NCBI GenBank assembly: GCA_037127255.1
Contig: JBANSL010000003.1
Location: 21,786,314-21,850,313 of the forward strand
DNA length: 64,000 nucleotides
Reading direction: 5' to 3'
Origin: Persicaria tinctoria
Lineage: Eukaryota > Streptophyta > Magnoliopsida > Caryophyllales > Polygonaceae
Numbering within the stretch: position 1 is the first letter of the stretch; every line of letters starts with the position of its first letter. The notes under the pieces were generated by a model, which saw nothing but the letters and a program-made list of their open reading frames with translations, ran no database searches and was not told where the DNA came from. The translations under genes and the position numbers were made by a program. Of the stretch, positions 25,472 to 35,187 are shown piece after piece.

Positions 25472-25817
25472 GGCTATCCACAATGGTTTTGTCTATAATG
25501 TATACATTTGCACAAGGTGTGTAAAAATACACCTTACTTTTTGGTATTTTGCTCAAATAGTCAAATGTGTATTTTTTACACACCATTCAAATACAATTAA
25601 TTTAAAACAAAAAAAAAAACAAAAATCATAAAAAACACACCAATAAAATTGTCTTGCTTTTTGAAAAAGTTTTTGCACATGGGGGAGATGAGGTGCTCAA
25701 ATTTACACATTACATGCTCAAATGTGTACATTTGCACATCCCAAAAGTAACCAATGGAGCTAAAAAATGTCAAAAAATGCACATTTAGACATTTGCACAC
25801 AACCATTGGAGTTAGTC
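25472..25817. mobile_element. Tourist-like MITE (346 bp) in the protease exon
   Basis: The left end GGCTATCCACAATGGTTTTG and the right end reverse-complemented GACTAACTCCAATGGTTGTG form imperfect inverted repeats. TAA flanks both sides (25469-25471 and 25818-25820), the 3-bp TAA/TTA duplication of PIF/Harbinger-type MITEs. There is no coding capacity. It separates the histidine/aspartate part of the Ulp1-like domain from the cysteine exon. Confidence 0.88.
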
Positions 25818-26099
25818 TAACCAGGTCCCAGATCTAGTGCATGATACAACTGGGTATGGAAACCTACATTTACAATGTTTTTAAAGTCATTTAGAAGCAT
25901 TTTGTTGTTGTGCTTGATATTACTATATATGTTTTGTTTCATTTTCTGCAGCGCATCTTGTGGGATCTTTTTACTCAAAGCAATTGAAGCACTGGTGTTT
26001 GGGGGAGATGTTAGGAAGTTTACCAATGAAAGAATCTTTCGATACCGAGAACTTATGGTCTCAGACTTGATTCAAGAGAGATGGAGCTTTAAATTCTAG

Positions 26100-26930
26100 T
26101 TAATAGCATCTTGTGTGTAACATCATCTATCATATTTAGGGATTTCAAGACATTCTAATGTAGTTGTAGGGTAGATGTATTTCCGGGGAATATTATGGAC
26201 AATTGATGTTTTTTGTAGCATTTTGGATGCATTTTCAATGGCACTCTTGAAGCCAGTGAAATTGACATTTATCTAATGGTTTAATGTAAATTGTGCTAGT
26301 ATTCATGTTTCAGCATTGTTTTCAGCAAGTTTTTCAGCAAATATTTCAGCAGATATTTCACCATATCTGTTTGCTGAAAAGTTTATAAGTTAACCAAAAA
26401 TCAAAATCATCATTATTTGTCTGTATCTATCTGGTGTTGAGGTTATTAAATTGAGATTTAGTTAATGGTATAATGTAAATTGTTCAGTTATCTTGTTTCA
26501 GCATTTTGTTTCAGCAAGTTATGTTTTCAGGATTTTGTTCAAGTTGACACCAATATACAATGTTAAGGTGCCATATTTTAGAGAAACACATAAATATAAT
26601 CTCTAAAGAGGGGACTTATTGCGTTTCTTAAGGTGTCATATTTTGTTCAAGTTATGTTTTCTGCATTTTTTATCAGGACGTTTTCAACACATTTTTCATG
26701 CTGAAACAGAGAGAATTCTCTAGATTAAAGCTTCAGCATAGAAATAATTGTTAACCATAATAAACTAAAAATAATATGATATATTATAGCAATGACACAG
26801 AGTACAATTGATTAAAAAAACACAAAGCATCACATAAAAATCATATCAGATTGCTGAAACAGTGTAAAACTGAACTTAAAATTAAAATCATCATATTTTT
26901 TCCGTAGCCAGCTGGTGTTGAGCTTTTGAA
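26100..26930. other. Intergenic spacer between the converging MULE genes
   Basis: AT-rich, with one of the densest clusters of TTTCAGCA (26308-26516). It would hold both 3' UTRs. Confidence 0.6.
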
Positions 26931-29416
26931 TTCTTCTCGTGCTCCCTTTGAAGTCATTCCTTACTATATTTTGATCTTCTCACAAAATGTGACACATCAA
27001 GCTTTTTAGTCACTATTGCCGACAGAGCATGTACGTATGGGATTTTTTGAATGTCAAACACCCTACATGTGCATTTTTTTGCTGAAAGATCAACAACGGT
27101 CCGCGTACCTTCTCTAGTAACTTCAAAGACAAACTCATTCAAGTGCTTTACAGTGTATACCGACATCCTTTTGCAATTATTGAATCATTTTCATTATTGC
27201 AGGGGCGACTCTCTGTGTATTCAGTGCTGTAGACTGCCTTTTCTCTTGAGACCACTCTGTGAACTTATCTCCAAAAAATTCCAACAGTGCAACAATGGGC
27301 AAATTTTTTTTACCACTCAAAATAGAGTTTAAGCTTTCAGCGTTGTTGGATGTCATCGTGTTATACCGATTACCCTTTGCATGTGCTCTTGCCCACCTCT
27401 CCAGCCCCGCGGATATCAAATAGGTTGCTAGGCTTGGGCATTCTTCTTTTATACGGTCAAATTGGTGGGCAAAATCACCAACAGTGTAGGTTTCAGCAGC
27501 CTGTTGGAACATGTCTGCAAGATGCCTTTTTCTTGAAAGTTGCATGGATGTTCTGCTTCAAATGCCACATGCATACGCAATGGGTAGCATTAGGGTATAT
27601 CTTTTTTATAGCCTTAGCAATGCTGGAATGCCTATCAGAAACAAACACCAAATCATCTGTAGGTGGTATAACTTTATTGAGTTGCTGAAAAAACCACTCC
27701 CAAGATGCATTATTTTCTGTGTCAAAAATCCCAATAGCTAGCGGGTATAATTTCATATTTGCATCTTAGGTAACTGCTCCAAGCAATGTACCCTTATATT
27801 CCCCTGTTAAGAATGTGCCATCTACAACAACAACCTACAAATAAGACAAGAACAATTTAAATGCTGAAATCTTCATAATTTTGCTAAATTATAAATGATT
27901 ATGTATATATACATACCTTTTTTAAGATGGGGAATGCTCTAATGGATTGTCCATAAGACAGGAACATGTATTCGAACCTTTCAGCAATGTCTGTTTTAAT
28001 GATAGCTATTGTCTCTGGATTTTTCTCCATAAGAATGGGACAATATGACGTCAAGGCAGCAAAATTTGATTCCGGTGACCCTTAACTTTTCTCTCACTTG
28101 TGCTATTCGTGCTGTCTTCCATGCCTTCCAATAAGTAATTGAGATCTTGTGGTCCGTTCTCATCTTATCAATAATTTGTTTTGGGTTGTATCCACTGTCG
28201 AAAACACAGAAATTAGTAAATGATTGCCAAAACTATCAATATGCTAAAACAGATTGATAAAAATATGAATGATCTAACACTGATTGGCTAAACTGATTTA
28301 TTAAATTGATTTATTGTTTGCTTAAACTAATAATAAATATATTGCTGAAATGAAAGCTGAAAATAATATGATCAAAAAAAAACAAAACAAAAAACAAATA
28401 AGCTGAAATTAACTGTTGAAACAGTATACACCTTGATTGTATGAGGCTGGCAATAACATTGGATGGTGCATGCCTGCAGTGTCTTGTTCTTGTATCCCAT
28501 GTGCATGTGTGTATATCTCTATACAATATCACCTCATGACAAATAGATGAAATTCTCTTTGTATGCAATTTCCAATCATAATTTTTGTCTATGCATATTG
28601 CTCTATAATATTTTGGTGTTGATTTTTTAACTTGAAATCCAAATATGTCCGTCATAGACATAATGTATAGAGCATCCTTTACTGCCTGTCTAGATTCAAA
28701 TGTTTTTCCAACATACATAATCCTTGGGCATTGAGTGACACGATTGACAATACTGTCCGTGATAGAGCTTTCAGCACCCCTTTCATCAACTATGTTTCCT
28801 TTTCTTTTCATCATGGCATAACGCTCATTCCAATACCCATCATTGGAGTTATCTAAAAATGATTCACTGGTTTCAGCATTAGAGGAATATGAAAATCTGT
28901 CAGCATCCATATCGTCTTGTGGCACATCCTGAATCTCATCAAAAATAGAGATATCTTCTATTATATCCATATTGCTTCTATATCTGTCATCAGTTTCAGC
29001 AAGCTCAACAGTTTAAGCAAGCTCAGCGGTAAGTGTGTTTATGGTAGAAGCATCTTCGCGAATTTGAAATATAATTCATGGACAACAATATCCAATGGCA
29101 AGGTGTTGGTGACACACAACTCTACAACAAAATTTACTCCATCCAATTTATTCAACAACAAGAATTCTCTTAAATCAGCATCAAAATCTACCTTAAGCGG
29201 TGCTTTCAATGTCTTGAAGGGGTGCAAATGGTTGAATTCCAATTCAACTGATTCATCAACATTGAATCTGCTGTAAACCTTGTCCCTCAAGGTTGATAAA
29301 GTGATTGAATCCTCTAGCACAAAAGCTTTTGAAGTAGTGTTTCCATCGAACAGTAATCCTGTTTCAACAACTCTCCACTTTTCCCCATACACAACAGTTA
29401 CAATGTATGATGACAT
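26930..29416 (-). pseudogene. mudrA-type transposase gene of the Mutator-like element
   Basis: The product would cut and join the element DNA (DDE transposase) in the nucleus. Sense order: a PB1-like N-terminal region from ATG at 29416 (MSSYIVTVVYGEKW) to a stop at 29039; an acidic link and MuDR DNA-binding region (28970-28440, ...FGFQVKKSTPKYYRAICIDK); an intron; a further exon from about 28197 (DKMRTDHKISITYWKAWKTA); then the MULE core. The catalytic residues are visible: D in VVVVDGTFLTG (about 27830), D in VFVSDRHSSIAKA (about 27635) and E in SNNAESLNSI (about 27335). The C-terminal SWIM finger is CTCRVFDIQKIPYVHA, with Tyr where the third ligand Cys is expected. Breaks: stops near 29039 and 27767, a frame change near 28080 and others. 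Probably inactive. Confidence 0.85.
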
Positions 29417-30272
29417 TCCTAACCCTGCAATTCAATGTTTGACAGTATTAAAGTACTTGAAATATAATTTTAATGCATTTCTGCAAAAACGAACAGGGTA
29501 ACAAAAAACAGAGCTGCTGAAACAATTAAAAAACAGATAACTGCAATCCATATGAGATCAATATTCGATAGTTTCAGCAATAAAAAACGATAGTTTCAAT
29601 CCACATGATAATGTTATATAGAAAATCGAAACACATACCTGCATAAACACTTTTAGTAGCAATAAAAAAACCAAAAATCTGTAAGTTTCAACAGATCTGG
29701 TAGTGCAAAATCAAAATCAAAATAAATTCGTAGAAACTTTGCGCCTTCACATCAACAATCATAATCAATTGATAGAAAGTATTGAACTATAAACGATCAC
29801 AACAGATATGTTGCAACGTTACTTGTAGCAGAAAAATCGAAAATCCGTGTTTCAGCAAACCGAAAATCTGTTAGTTTCAACGATCACAACAGATCTGTAA
29901 TGAATCAATAGCATAATCATAAGTCCGAAGAACATTGCTGAAGAATAGTCCAAAATTACAGCAAAAAACGAGCGATAATGCTTACTTTGTTGATATGCGT
30001 ACGTAGTTGAAGCAATTCAGCAATATATTTTTCGATTGAGCAACAAATCGATCGTTTATAGTAGATAGATTGATTGATAGGCAAAAAACGATCGATTTAC
30101 AGCAGGAAGAATGAAGAGGAGGATGCTTGTGTGGCAAATTTTTCGGTAGTTTTCGGTTTCAGCATGTTGCAAAAATCGATGGATAAATCTCAAATATGGA
30201 GAGGTTGGAAGACACATTGACACTCCTAATATAGTCCAAAATTTTGGCCTATATGGTAAACGCCACATAAAA

Positions 30273-30437
30273 CATCTTTTAGATAAAACCTGTTATAGAT
30301 AAATTGAATCGGAACCAATTCAATTTATTTGTTTACCTAATAAATAAAATTAATTTAAGCCACTTGAAAGGAAAACTGATTTTGAGTAGTTTTTATTTTT
30401 ATTTTTATTTGGTTTAAAAAAATACCGTCATTTTAAT
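30273..30437. other. Short gap between two Mutator-like elements
   Basis: AT-rich; no signal beyond the proposed target duplication on its left. Confidence 0.4.
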
Positions 30438-30810
30438 TTGAGTAAATGGTAGTGGATATACCACTTTGATCGGGTCATTGCAAAAATAACCCCCCCTTGC
30501 CCAAAATTACAAAAATATCAAAATGACTCAAAAAATTGCAAAAACAACCAGTAACCAAAACTTGTGGTAGCCGGTTAGAGAGGAGGGAGCCATCAAATCA
30601 AGGGTAAAAAACACTCCTTTTATTTCAATTGGAAGTTCAAGAGAGGAGAGAGAGAACTCCATTGAAAGACCTTCAAGAGAGGAGAGAGAGAACACCATTG
30701 AAGAAGCAATCGAGGGTTAGAGAGGAGGGAATCGACCACCATTGAAGGACCTTCAAGAGAGGAGAGAGAGAACATCATTGAAGAAGCAATCGAGGGCGAC
30801 ACTGGAACCG

Positions 30811-30847
30811 CAAGAGAGAGAGAGAGAGAGGGGGGGGGGGGGGGGGA
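30811..30847. repeat. (GA)n followed by a G homopolymer
   Basis: GAGAGAGAGAGAGAGA runs straight into about 17 G inside a purine-rich leader-like stretch (30640-30850) with three near copies of TTCAAGAGAGGAGAGAGAGA. Confidence 0.9.
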
Positions 30848-30959
30848 AGGAGCGAGGGACTAGGCAAGTCGAAAAGGGAGGACGACGAGTGTGAAGGGAT
30901 CCTCTGGGTCGTTAACAGTCGAAGAAGAAGAACCCTCTGCGAAAAGTAAGTTCTCATCC

Positions 30960-32279
30960 TCTCTCTCTTCTCTTGAAAAAAGTTATTTCGATGGTTGAAT
31001 GTCTTGAATATGGAATTTGAGACTTTGGGGAGAATGGAGTGAAATGATATACAAACCCTAACCTTATTGGTGTTGGGCAGTTTGAGATATCATTGAGAAA
31101 TCACCATTGATGGAAAGTTGATGATGAAATTGAAGGTCCAAATAGGGTAGAAAAGAATTGAAAATCTCCATTATTGTTTCGAATCTGGATTCGGAAAACT
31201 TGAAAACCTCCATTACTGTTTCGAATCTGGCCGAATTCGAGAAACTTGAGAAGGGCAGGCAGATTTGTTCGTCTGGCTTAGTGAAACGTTTGGGTGGCTA
31301 GATTTAGTAATTTGTGTTTTGTTTTTCGAATTACGAAAATTGGGAAGAGTTTGGTGTCAAATGATGTTGGATATGGTAAAGGGGAATTTGGGGAGAATGT
31401 GGAATTTGTGCTTATGAGTTTGAAAATTGAGAACTTTGGGAGAATTTGGAGATTGGGGTTGATTTGTAAATAGTGACAACTAAATATAATGTTCACAATT
31501 AGTGATAGTTGTACATCATTGCAAGTTTTTGCTAGTGTTGAAGTATGTTGTGATTCAAACGTTGTAAAAATACACTACATCACTTCGATACCATTTGAGA
31601 GTATTGTAAGTTTGTGATATGTGTATTACATAAGGTTGTGATATTTGAGACTATTGTATAGTTGTGTCATTTGTTACATTCTTTATTCACGTGAGTTGAG
31701 CATTTGAGCATTTGTTGAATTCTTTGTACATCGTTGTAAGTTTGTTTCTATGTGTTGAAATATGTTGTGATTGAAACCATTAATGTTACACTGGACGATG
31801 TCATTTAAGAGTAATGTAGGTTTGTTTCTAGGGTTGTCATATGTGTATTACATAAGTTTTTTATGATTAACACTATTGAGTAGTTGTGTACGTGTGGTGT
31901 TTGTTTCATTCTTTACTTGTGTCAGTTACCATTTTGAGATTATTTGATCAACATGTGTATTTATGGGACATATGAATATGTGAACATTTGTATTCATGAC
32001 ATTTGTGTAGTTGTGTCATTTGTATAATGTTATATGTTTTGGCAGAAAAATTATTTGGACTGGCTAGATATATGTATATATTGGCAAGGATTATTGCTAA
32101 CATGTGTATGATTTGAACACATGTATGACAGATTAAGGAGACAATGAGAAAAATGAAAGGAAAAAAAGTCGCGATTCAGTCGGACAACAAGGTATTAACT
32201 CTAATCATTTCTCAGACACATTAAGGGCCTTCTTTTTGTCTTGGTGATGTTAACCATGTCGTGCCGTGTGATATTTGTG
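30960..32279. other. Non-coding interior of the second MULE
   Basis: Intron- or spacer-like sequence with many TTGTGATATTTGAGA / GTTGTGTCATTTGT-type loose repeats (31500-32040). No coding signal. Confidence 0.45.
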
Positions 32280-32635
32280 CAGTCGACACTAGCCCTTCCT
32301 TCGGAAAAGTATTTCAGAGGGAGGTCGAGCCACTTTTCAAAGAGGGGCTTGCTGAAAGGAATGGACGACGTCCTATCCGCGGACTGCGGCTGATTTGAAA
32401 ATATTGAAGGATAACAAGCTAGGGGGCATTGTAATGATCGAATCCAATGTGCCGTATTGCTGCGCCCTTATCCATTACTTCCTAGAGAGGCAATTGAAGA
32501 CATTGAAGAAGTGAGAGACATGGTACGAGATTCAGGGGTGACTCCTCCGGTTCTCCATCAATGAATTTTGCCTCGCCACCGGCCTGAAATGTGCCGGAAG
32601 GAATCGGGACTTTGAGAACGTTATTAGTTGATGTT
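32280..32635 (+). pseudogene. DUF1985-like remnant of the second MULE
   Basis: The frame near 32520-32600 reads WYEIQ, a stop, then LLRFSINEFCLATGLKCAG, which follows the DUF1985 pattern seen at 14560-14650 in the larger element. Upstream, ALPSEKYFRG-like and VPYCCALIHYFLE-like pieces are in different frames. It stops at 32630 and no protease part follows. Confidence 0.55.
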
Positions 32636-32639
32636 GTTT

Positions 32640-33169
32640 TGAACTGAACGTTTTGTGGACTTATGTTGGTTAGGAAATGTAGTTATTCGTAGTGTCTAGT
32701 TCACCTGCTAAACGTGTAATCATTTCCACCTTTTAGATCCTTGTGTTTGATGACTGAATAGGTATGTTGTGGACACTTGGTTCTATTTATTATGGATGGT
32801 TGTTGCGAATGTTGCGTTATGACGCATTTCGTTTGGGTTTAATAGTCGTTGTTCTTATGTTGGGAAGTTTCTGAGATATATAAAATATGGTAGGGGATTG
32901 CCTTTTATCGGCTTAGTTTTTTATGTTATTGGTTAGGGAAAATCATGTATTGGCTAGTAAGCAAAAAAACCCGTACATATGTCTTTTGCATCGTCAGTAA
33001 ACTAGACGACCAGTTATGTGCAAAATAAACGACCAAAACCCCAAAGTTTCCCCGATTAATTACATGCAAGCTACCAAAATACTACCTTCGTCTACCCAAA
33101 AGAAGAGGCATCCCACACCCACTAGACATTCATATCATTGTCTTTACACGCCACGCATCCGTATGTCCT
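32640..33169. other. Deletion-junction region of the second MULE
   Basis: AT-rich sequence without coding signal lies between the + remnant and the - remnant, where Ulp1 and the DDE core would be in a full element. Confidence 0.4.
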
Positions 33170-34042
33170 CTAACGCTTCCGGTGAAGGAACTCCCCACGA
33201 GATGATACCTGCTTGTCTTCGGCCTCGTACATCTCATCATCGAATGATATACAACCCATTGATGAAGTTTCCTCAATCGACTCCAATTTTAGTACTCCGA
33301 TGTTTCCATACTCCTCCTCCGACGAGCTCGCCAAGTTGACGGAAACAACACTCCCTTTATGCCCACCCACATATATATTATCCTCCTCATCACTACTCAG
33401 ACATACGATTTGTTTCCCCCGGTCCACGTCCAACAGTTTACCTCTCGTCTCCTCCCTGACGATTTTTGGTTCTGCCCTAGATGTCTGGATGACCTTGCTA
33501 GCAGTGTGATTTTCCTTGCCAAATGAATTAATTTCCTTGCCATCAATAGTGTTATCCGAGCCGTTATCCAAATTCAGAAGAAGATGCGAGTTGGACCCAT
33601 CGACTGTCATATCAACCAAACCACCCTCTTCCACTACGAGTGTTCTGTTGTCTCCGCCTGGTGATTTGCTGTGTTGTTCCATGTTCCCAACCATGGAGCG
33701 ACTTCCATGTTGTCTTTGACCTTCGTTCACCGATGCCTACAAAGGAAGGGGCCATGTGCCATCGCCACCCCTTGAGTTGCAGTACTTGAAAGCATCACAA
33801 TCACTTTCATCATCCACTTGAATTGGATAACATCCCTCCGTCTTCGTATTGAGTACATATTTCAACTCCAACTCATAGCACCTCGGGTCAACCGCGAGCT
33901 TCTCTATTATCTTACTCTTGACGGACCCAAACGACAGGGTCTCCTCTATGAGCATTATTTTGTGGGCGTTTTGACCTTGATACACCCATCCTCCTTTGAG
34001 ATGCTCCCATCGACCATTGCAAACGAGAGTAAGTAATACCAC
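33170..34042 (-). pseudogene. mudrA N-terminal (PB1-like) remnant of the second MULE
   Basis: ORF 34042-33737 contains WEHLKGGWVYQG, SVKSKIIEKLAVDP and CYELELKYVL, then DDESDCDAFKYCNSR. This is the layout of the PB1-like domain that opens plant MULE transposases. A stop or intron separates it from 33730-33170, a Ser/Gly/acid-rich low-complexity stretch like the linker that follows the domain in mudrA proteins. No MuDR, DDE or SWIM region is present. Confidence 0.6.
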
Positions 34043-34833
34043 CCCTTTCTCCCCTGCGAAATTATGAGGTTAAGATGGTCCTCTCAGTATCTGTTAGAGG
34101 TAAGGGAAGGATGGGGAAAATCCATTACTGTGAATACAAAACATAAACCGTACTTATTACCCATATTCGTTGAGGTCTGGATTTTGCAGATGGAACGTGT
34201 ATCCCTGTCTATGGCTACATATATTCGGTTGATGACTAGGATTTCCCTTTGCATGGCTAGTAACTGAATTTCTGGGTTTTATCCTTCCAACTAGACGTTA
34301 ATGGCAGCCATAATGAAGAAGCAGATGTTTTGCACTTTTTGTGTCCACCTGGCAAGCTCCCCCGTCTCCTTTTATACTCCATCTGAAAATCCCCCTGTGT
34401 TTTCCCTCCATTTTTCCTTGGCGGGAAGTGTTTTTGTGAAAAGGTAACACTCTCTCTCTTAGCATTTAATGTTTGTCATTTCATGCTTCCACACCCTCTC
34501 TCTCCTCCCTCTCTCACAGACTCACTGTAACACCTGCAGCCCTTCCTTTTTTTAATTTTTTTTTTGGCCAGAATGATTACCTTCCTCACTCTCTCCAATC
34601 GACACGTGTCCAATTTTCCCACCGTTTTCCATTGTGTAACCGGATACCTTTTGTAACCTGTGCACAATAATTTGCAAGAATGACATTATGTCATTCCTTT
34701 GCAAAATTTTTGGGGCCGGGTCATTTTTGCAAAGTGGGCAAAGTTTGTATATTCATGCAAAACATCCTTTTAATTTTAAGCGAAGGATGTACTGTACAGT
34801 ATTTGTTAGCCATTAATATGATGCATCCAAATC

Positions 34834-34841
34834 TATAAATA
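34834..34841 (+). promoter_or_regulatory. Candidate TATA box of the sugar transporter gene
   Basis: TATAAATA about 350 bp before the ATG, giving a 5' UTR of roughly 320 nt. It is the best TATA-like site between the end of the MULE (about 34745) and the start codon. The transcription start is inferred. Confidence 0.4.
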
Positions 34842-35187
34842 CAAATTGATTTCTGTAGATAAAGATGTGCCATAAAAGTTGATTTGGCGGTAGTGGTTGA
34901 TAACAGCGAGTTGCAAGCGGCAAAGGTTGTCAACACCGATTCCCCACCACGGTACGATTCCCCTCTAAATTAAATCGATAGCTTACGATAATTAAGCGTG
35001 TGCGAGATTCACGCCCAACTCCTCTCCATTCGAGGCTGGAAGATGATTCTTCAGTGGAACTCTGAAAGATTTTCAGGACGTTTCTCCGCCTGATCTTTCT
35101 TTGAGGCATTTCGTCGAACACTTGGTTGATACTTTTGGTGTGTTCAAGCTCAAGCTGATTTGAAGTCCGAGGTGGTCGCGGCTGAAG

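Larger units (their letters stand above)
13758..26099 (+). pseudogene. Ulp1-like (C48 peptidase) gene of the Mutator-like element, with DUF1985 domain; interrupted
   Basis: The family is SUMO-protease-like and its role in the transposon is unknown. Inferred exons: 13758-13845, 13926-14006, 14097-14165, 14317-14788 continuing after the CACTA at 22880-23097, 23217-23363, 23471-24768, about 24886-24922, 25040 onward (split by a MITE) to 25853, and 25952-26099. The DUF1985 region includes FSLVEFHAITRLS, then WGRLSYSLVVKSLKKVLL and WILEAFPVLSDKFL. The middle is Lys/Ser-rich and then coiled-coil-like (24390-24560). The protease keeps His in NEHWVALEID, Asp in NAYDFNH and Cys in ASCGIFLLKAIEAL. Breaks: the CACTA insertion, a +1 shift near 22970, a stop and frame change at 23771, a stop at 24236-24238, a shift near 25424 and the MITE. 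It is dead as it stands, though the catalytic residues survive. Confidence 0.8.
23121..30164. repeat. Dispersed TTTCAGCA octamers
   Basis: By eye I count about 31 exact TTTCAGCA/TGCTGAAA octamers here, plus two at 14285 and 14311 on the other side of the CACTA insertion. Examples: 23121, 23137, 23151, 23168; 26308, 26320, 26332, 26344; 26496, 26509; 28769, 28871, 28994; 29572, 29850, 30157; and, inverted, 24930, 26372, 26852, 27080, 27683, 27862, 28343, 29515. They occur in introns, exons and the spacer of the Mutator-like element and I found none inside the nested CACTA. Confidence 0.85.
13510..30264. mobile_element. Ulp1-carrying Mutator-like element (Kaonashi/KI-MULE type), with nested insertions
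   Basis: The element carries an Ulp1-like gene (+) from its left end and a mudrA-type transposase gene (-) from its right end, converging near 26-27 kb. Mutator-like elements that have captured Ulp1-like genes are known in plants as Kaonashi elements, often with weak or no terminal inverted repeats. The proposed ends are GGCG at 13510 and CGCC at 30264, flanked by ACATGAAA (13502-13509) and ACATAAAA (30265-30272); this is a one-mismatch duplication near the 9 bp usual for Mutator. Removing the CACTA insertion (14789-22876) and the MITE (25472-25817) leaves about 8.3 kb. The element identity is strong; the exact ends are moderate. Confidence 0.75.
30440..34745. mobile_element. Second, internally deleted Ulp1-type Mutator-like element
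   Basis: It shows the same convergent plan as the 13.5-30.3 kb element: a DUF1985-like remnant on + (32280-32630) and a mudrA N-terminal (PB1-like) remnant on - (34042-33170), with neither the Ulp1 catalytic part nor the DDE core. The ends are similar when inverted: GCAAAAATAACCC near 30480 and GCAAAAATGACCC (reverse complement) near 34732, each preceded by ATATAC...CTTTG-like sequence. I could not fix a target duplication, so the limits are approximate. Confidence 0.6.

Noticed and set aside
33016..33719. + strand ORFs at 33016-33339, 33213-33509 and 33516-33719
   Set aside because: They are antisense to the mudrA-like remnant, whose PB1-like reading on the - strand explains the region better.
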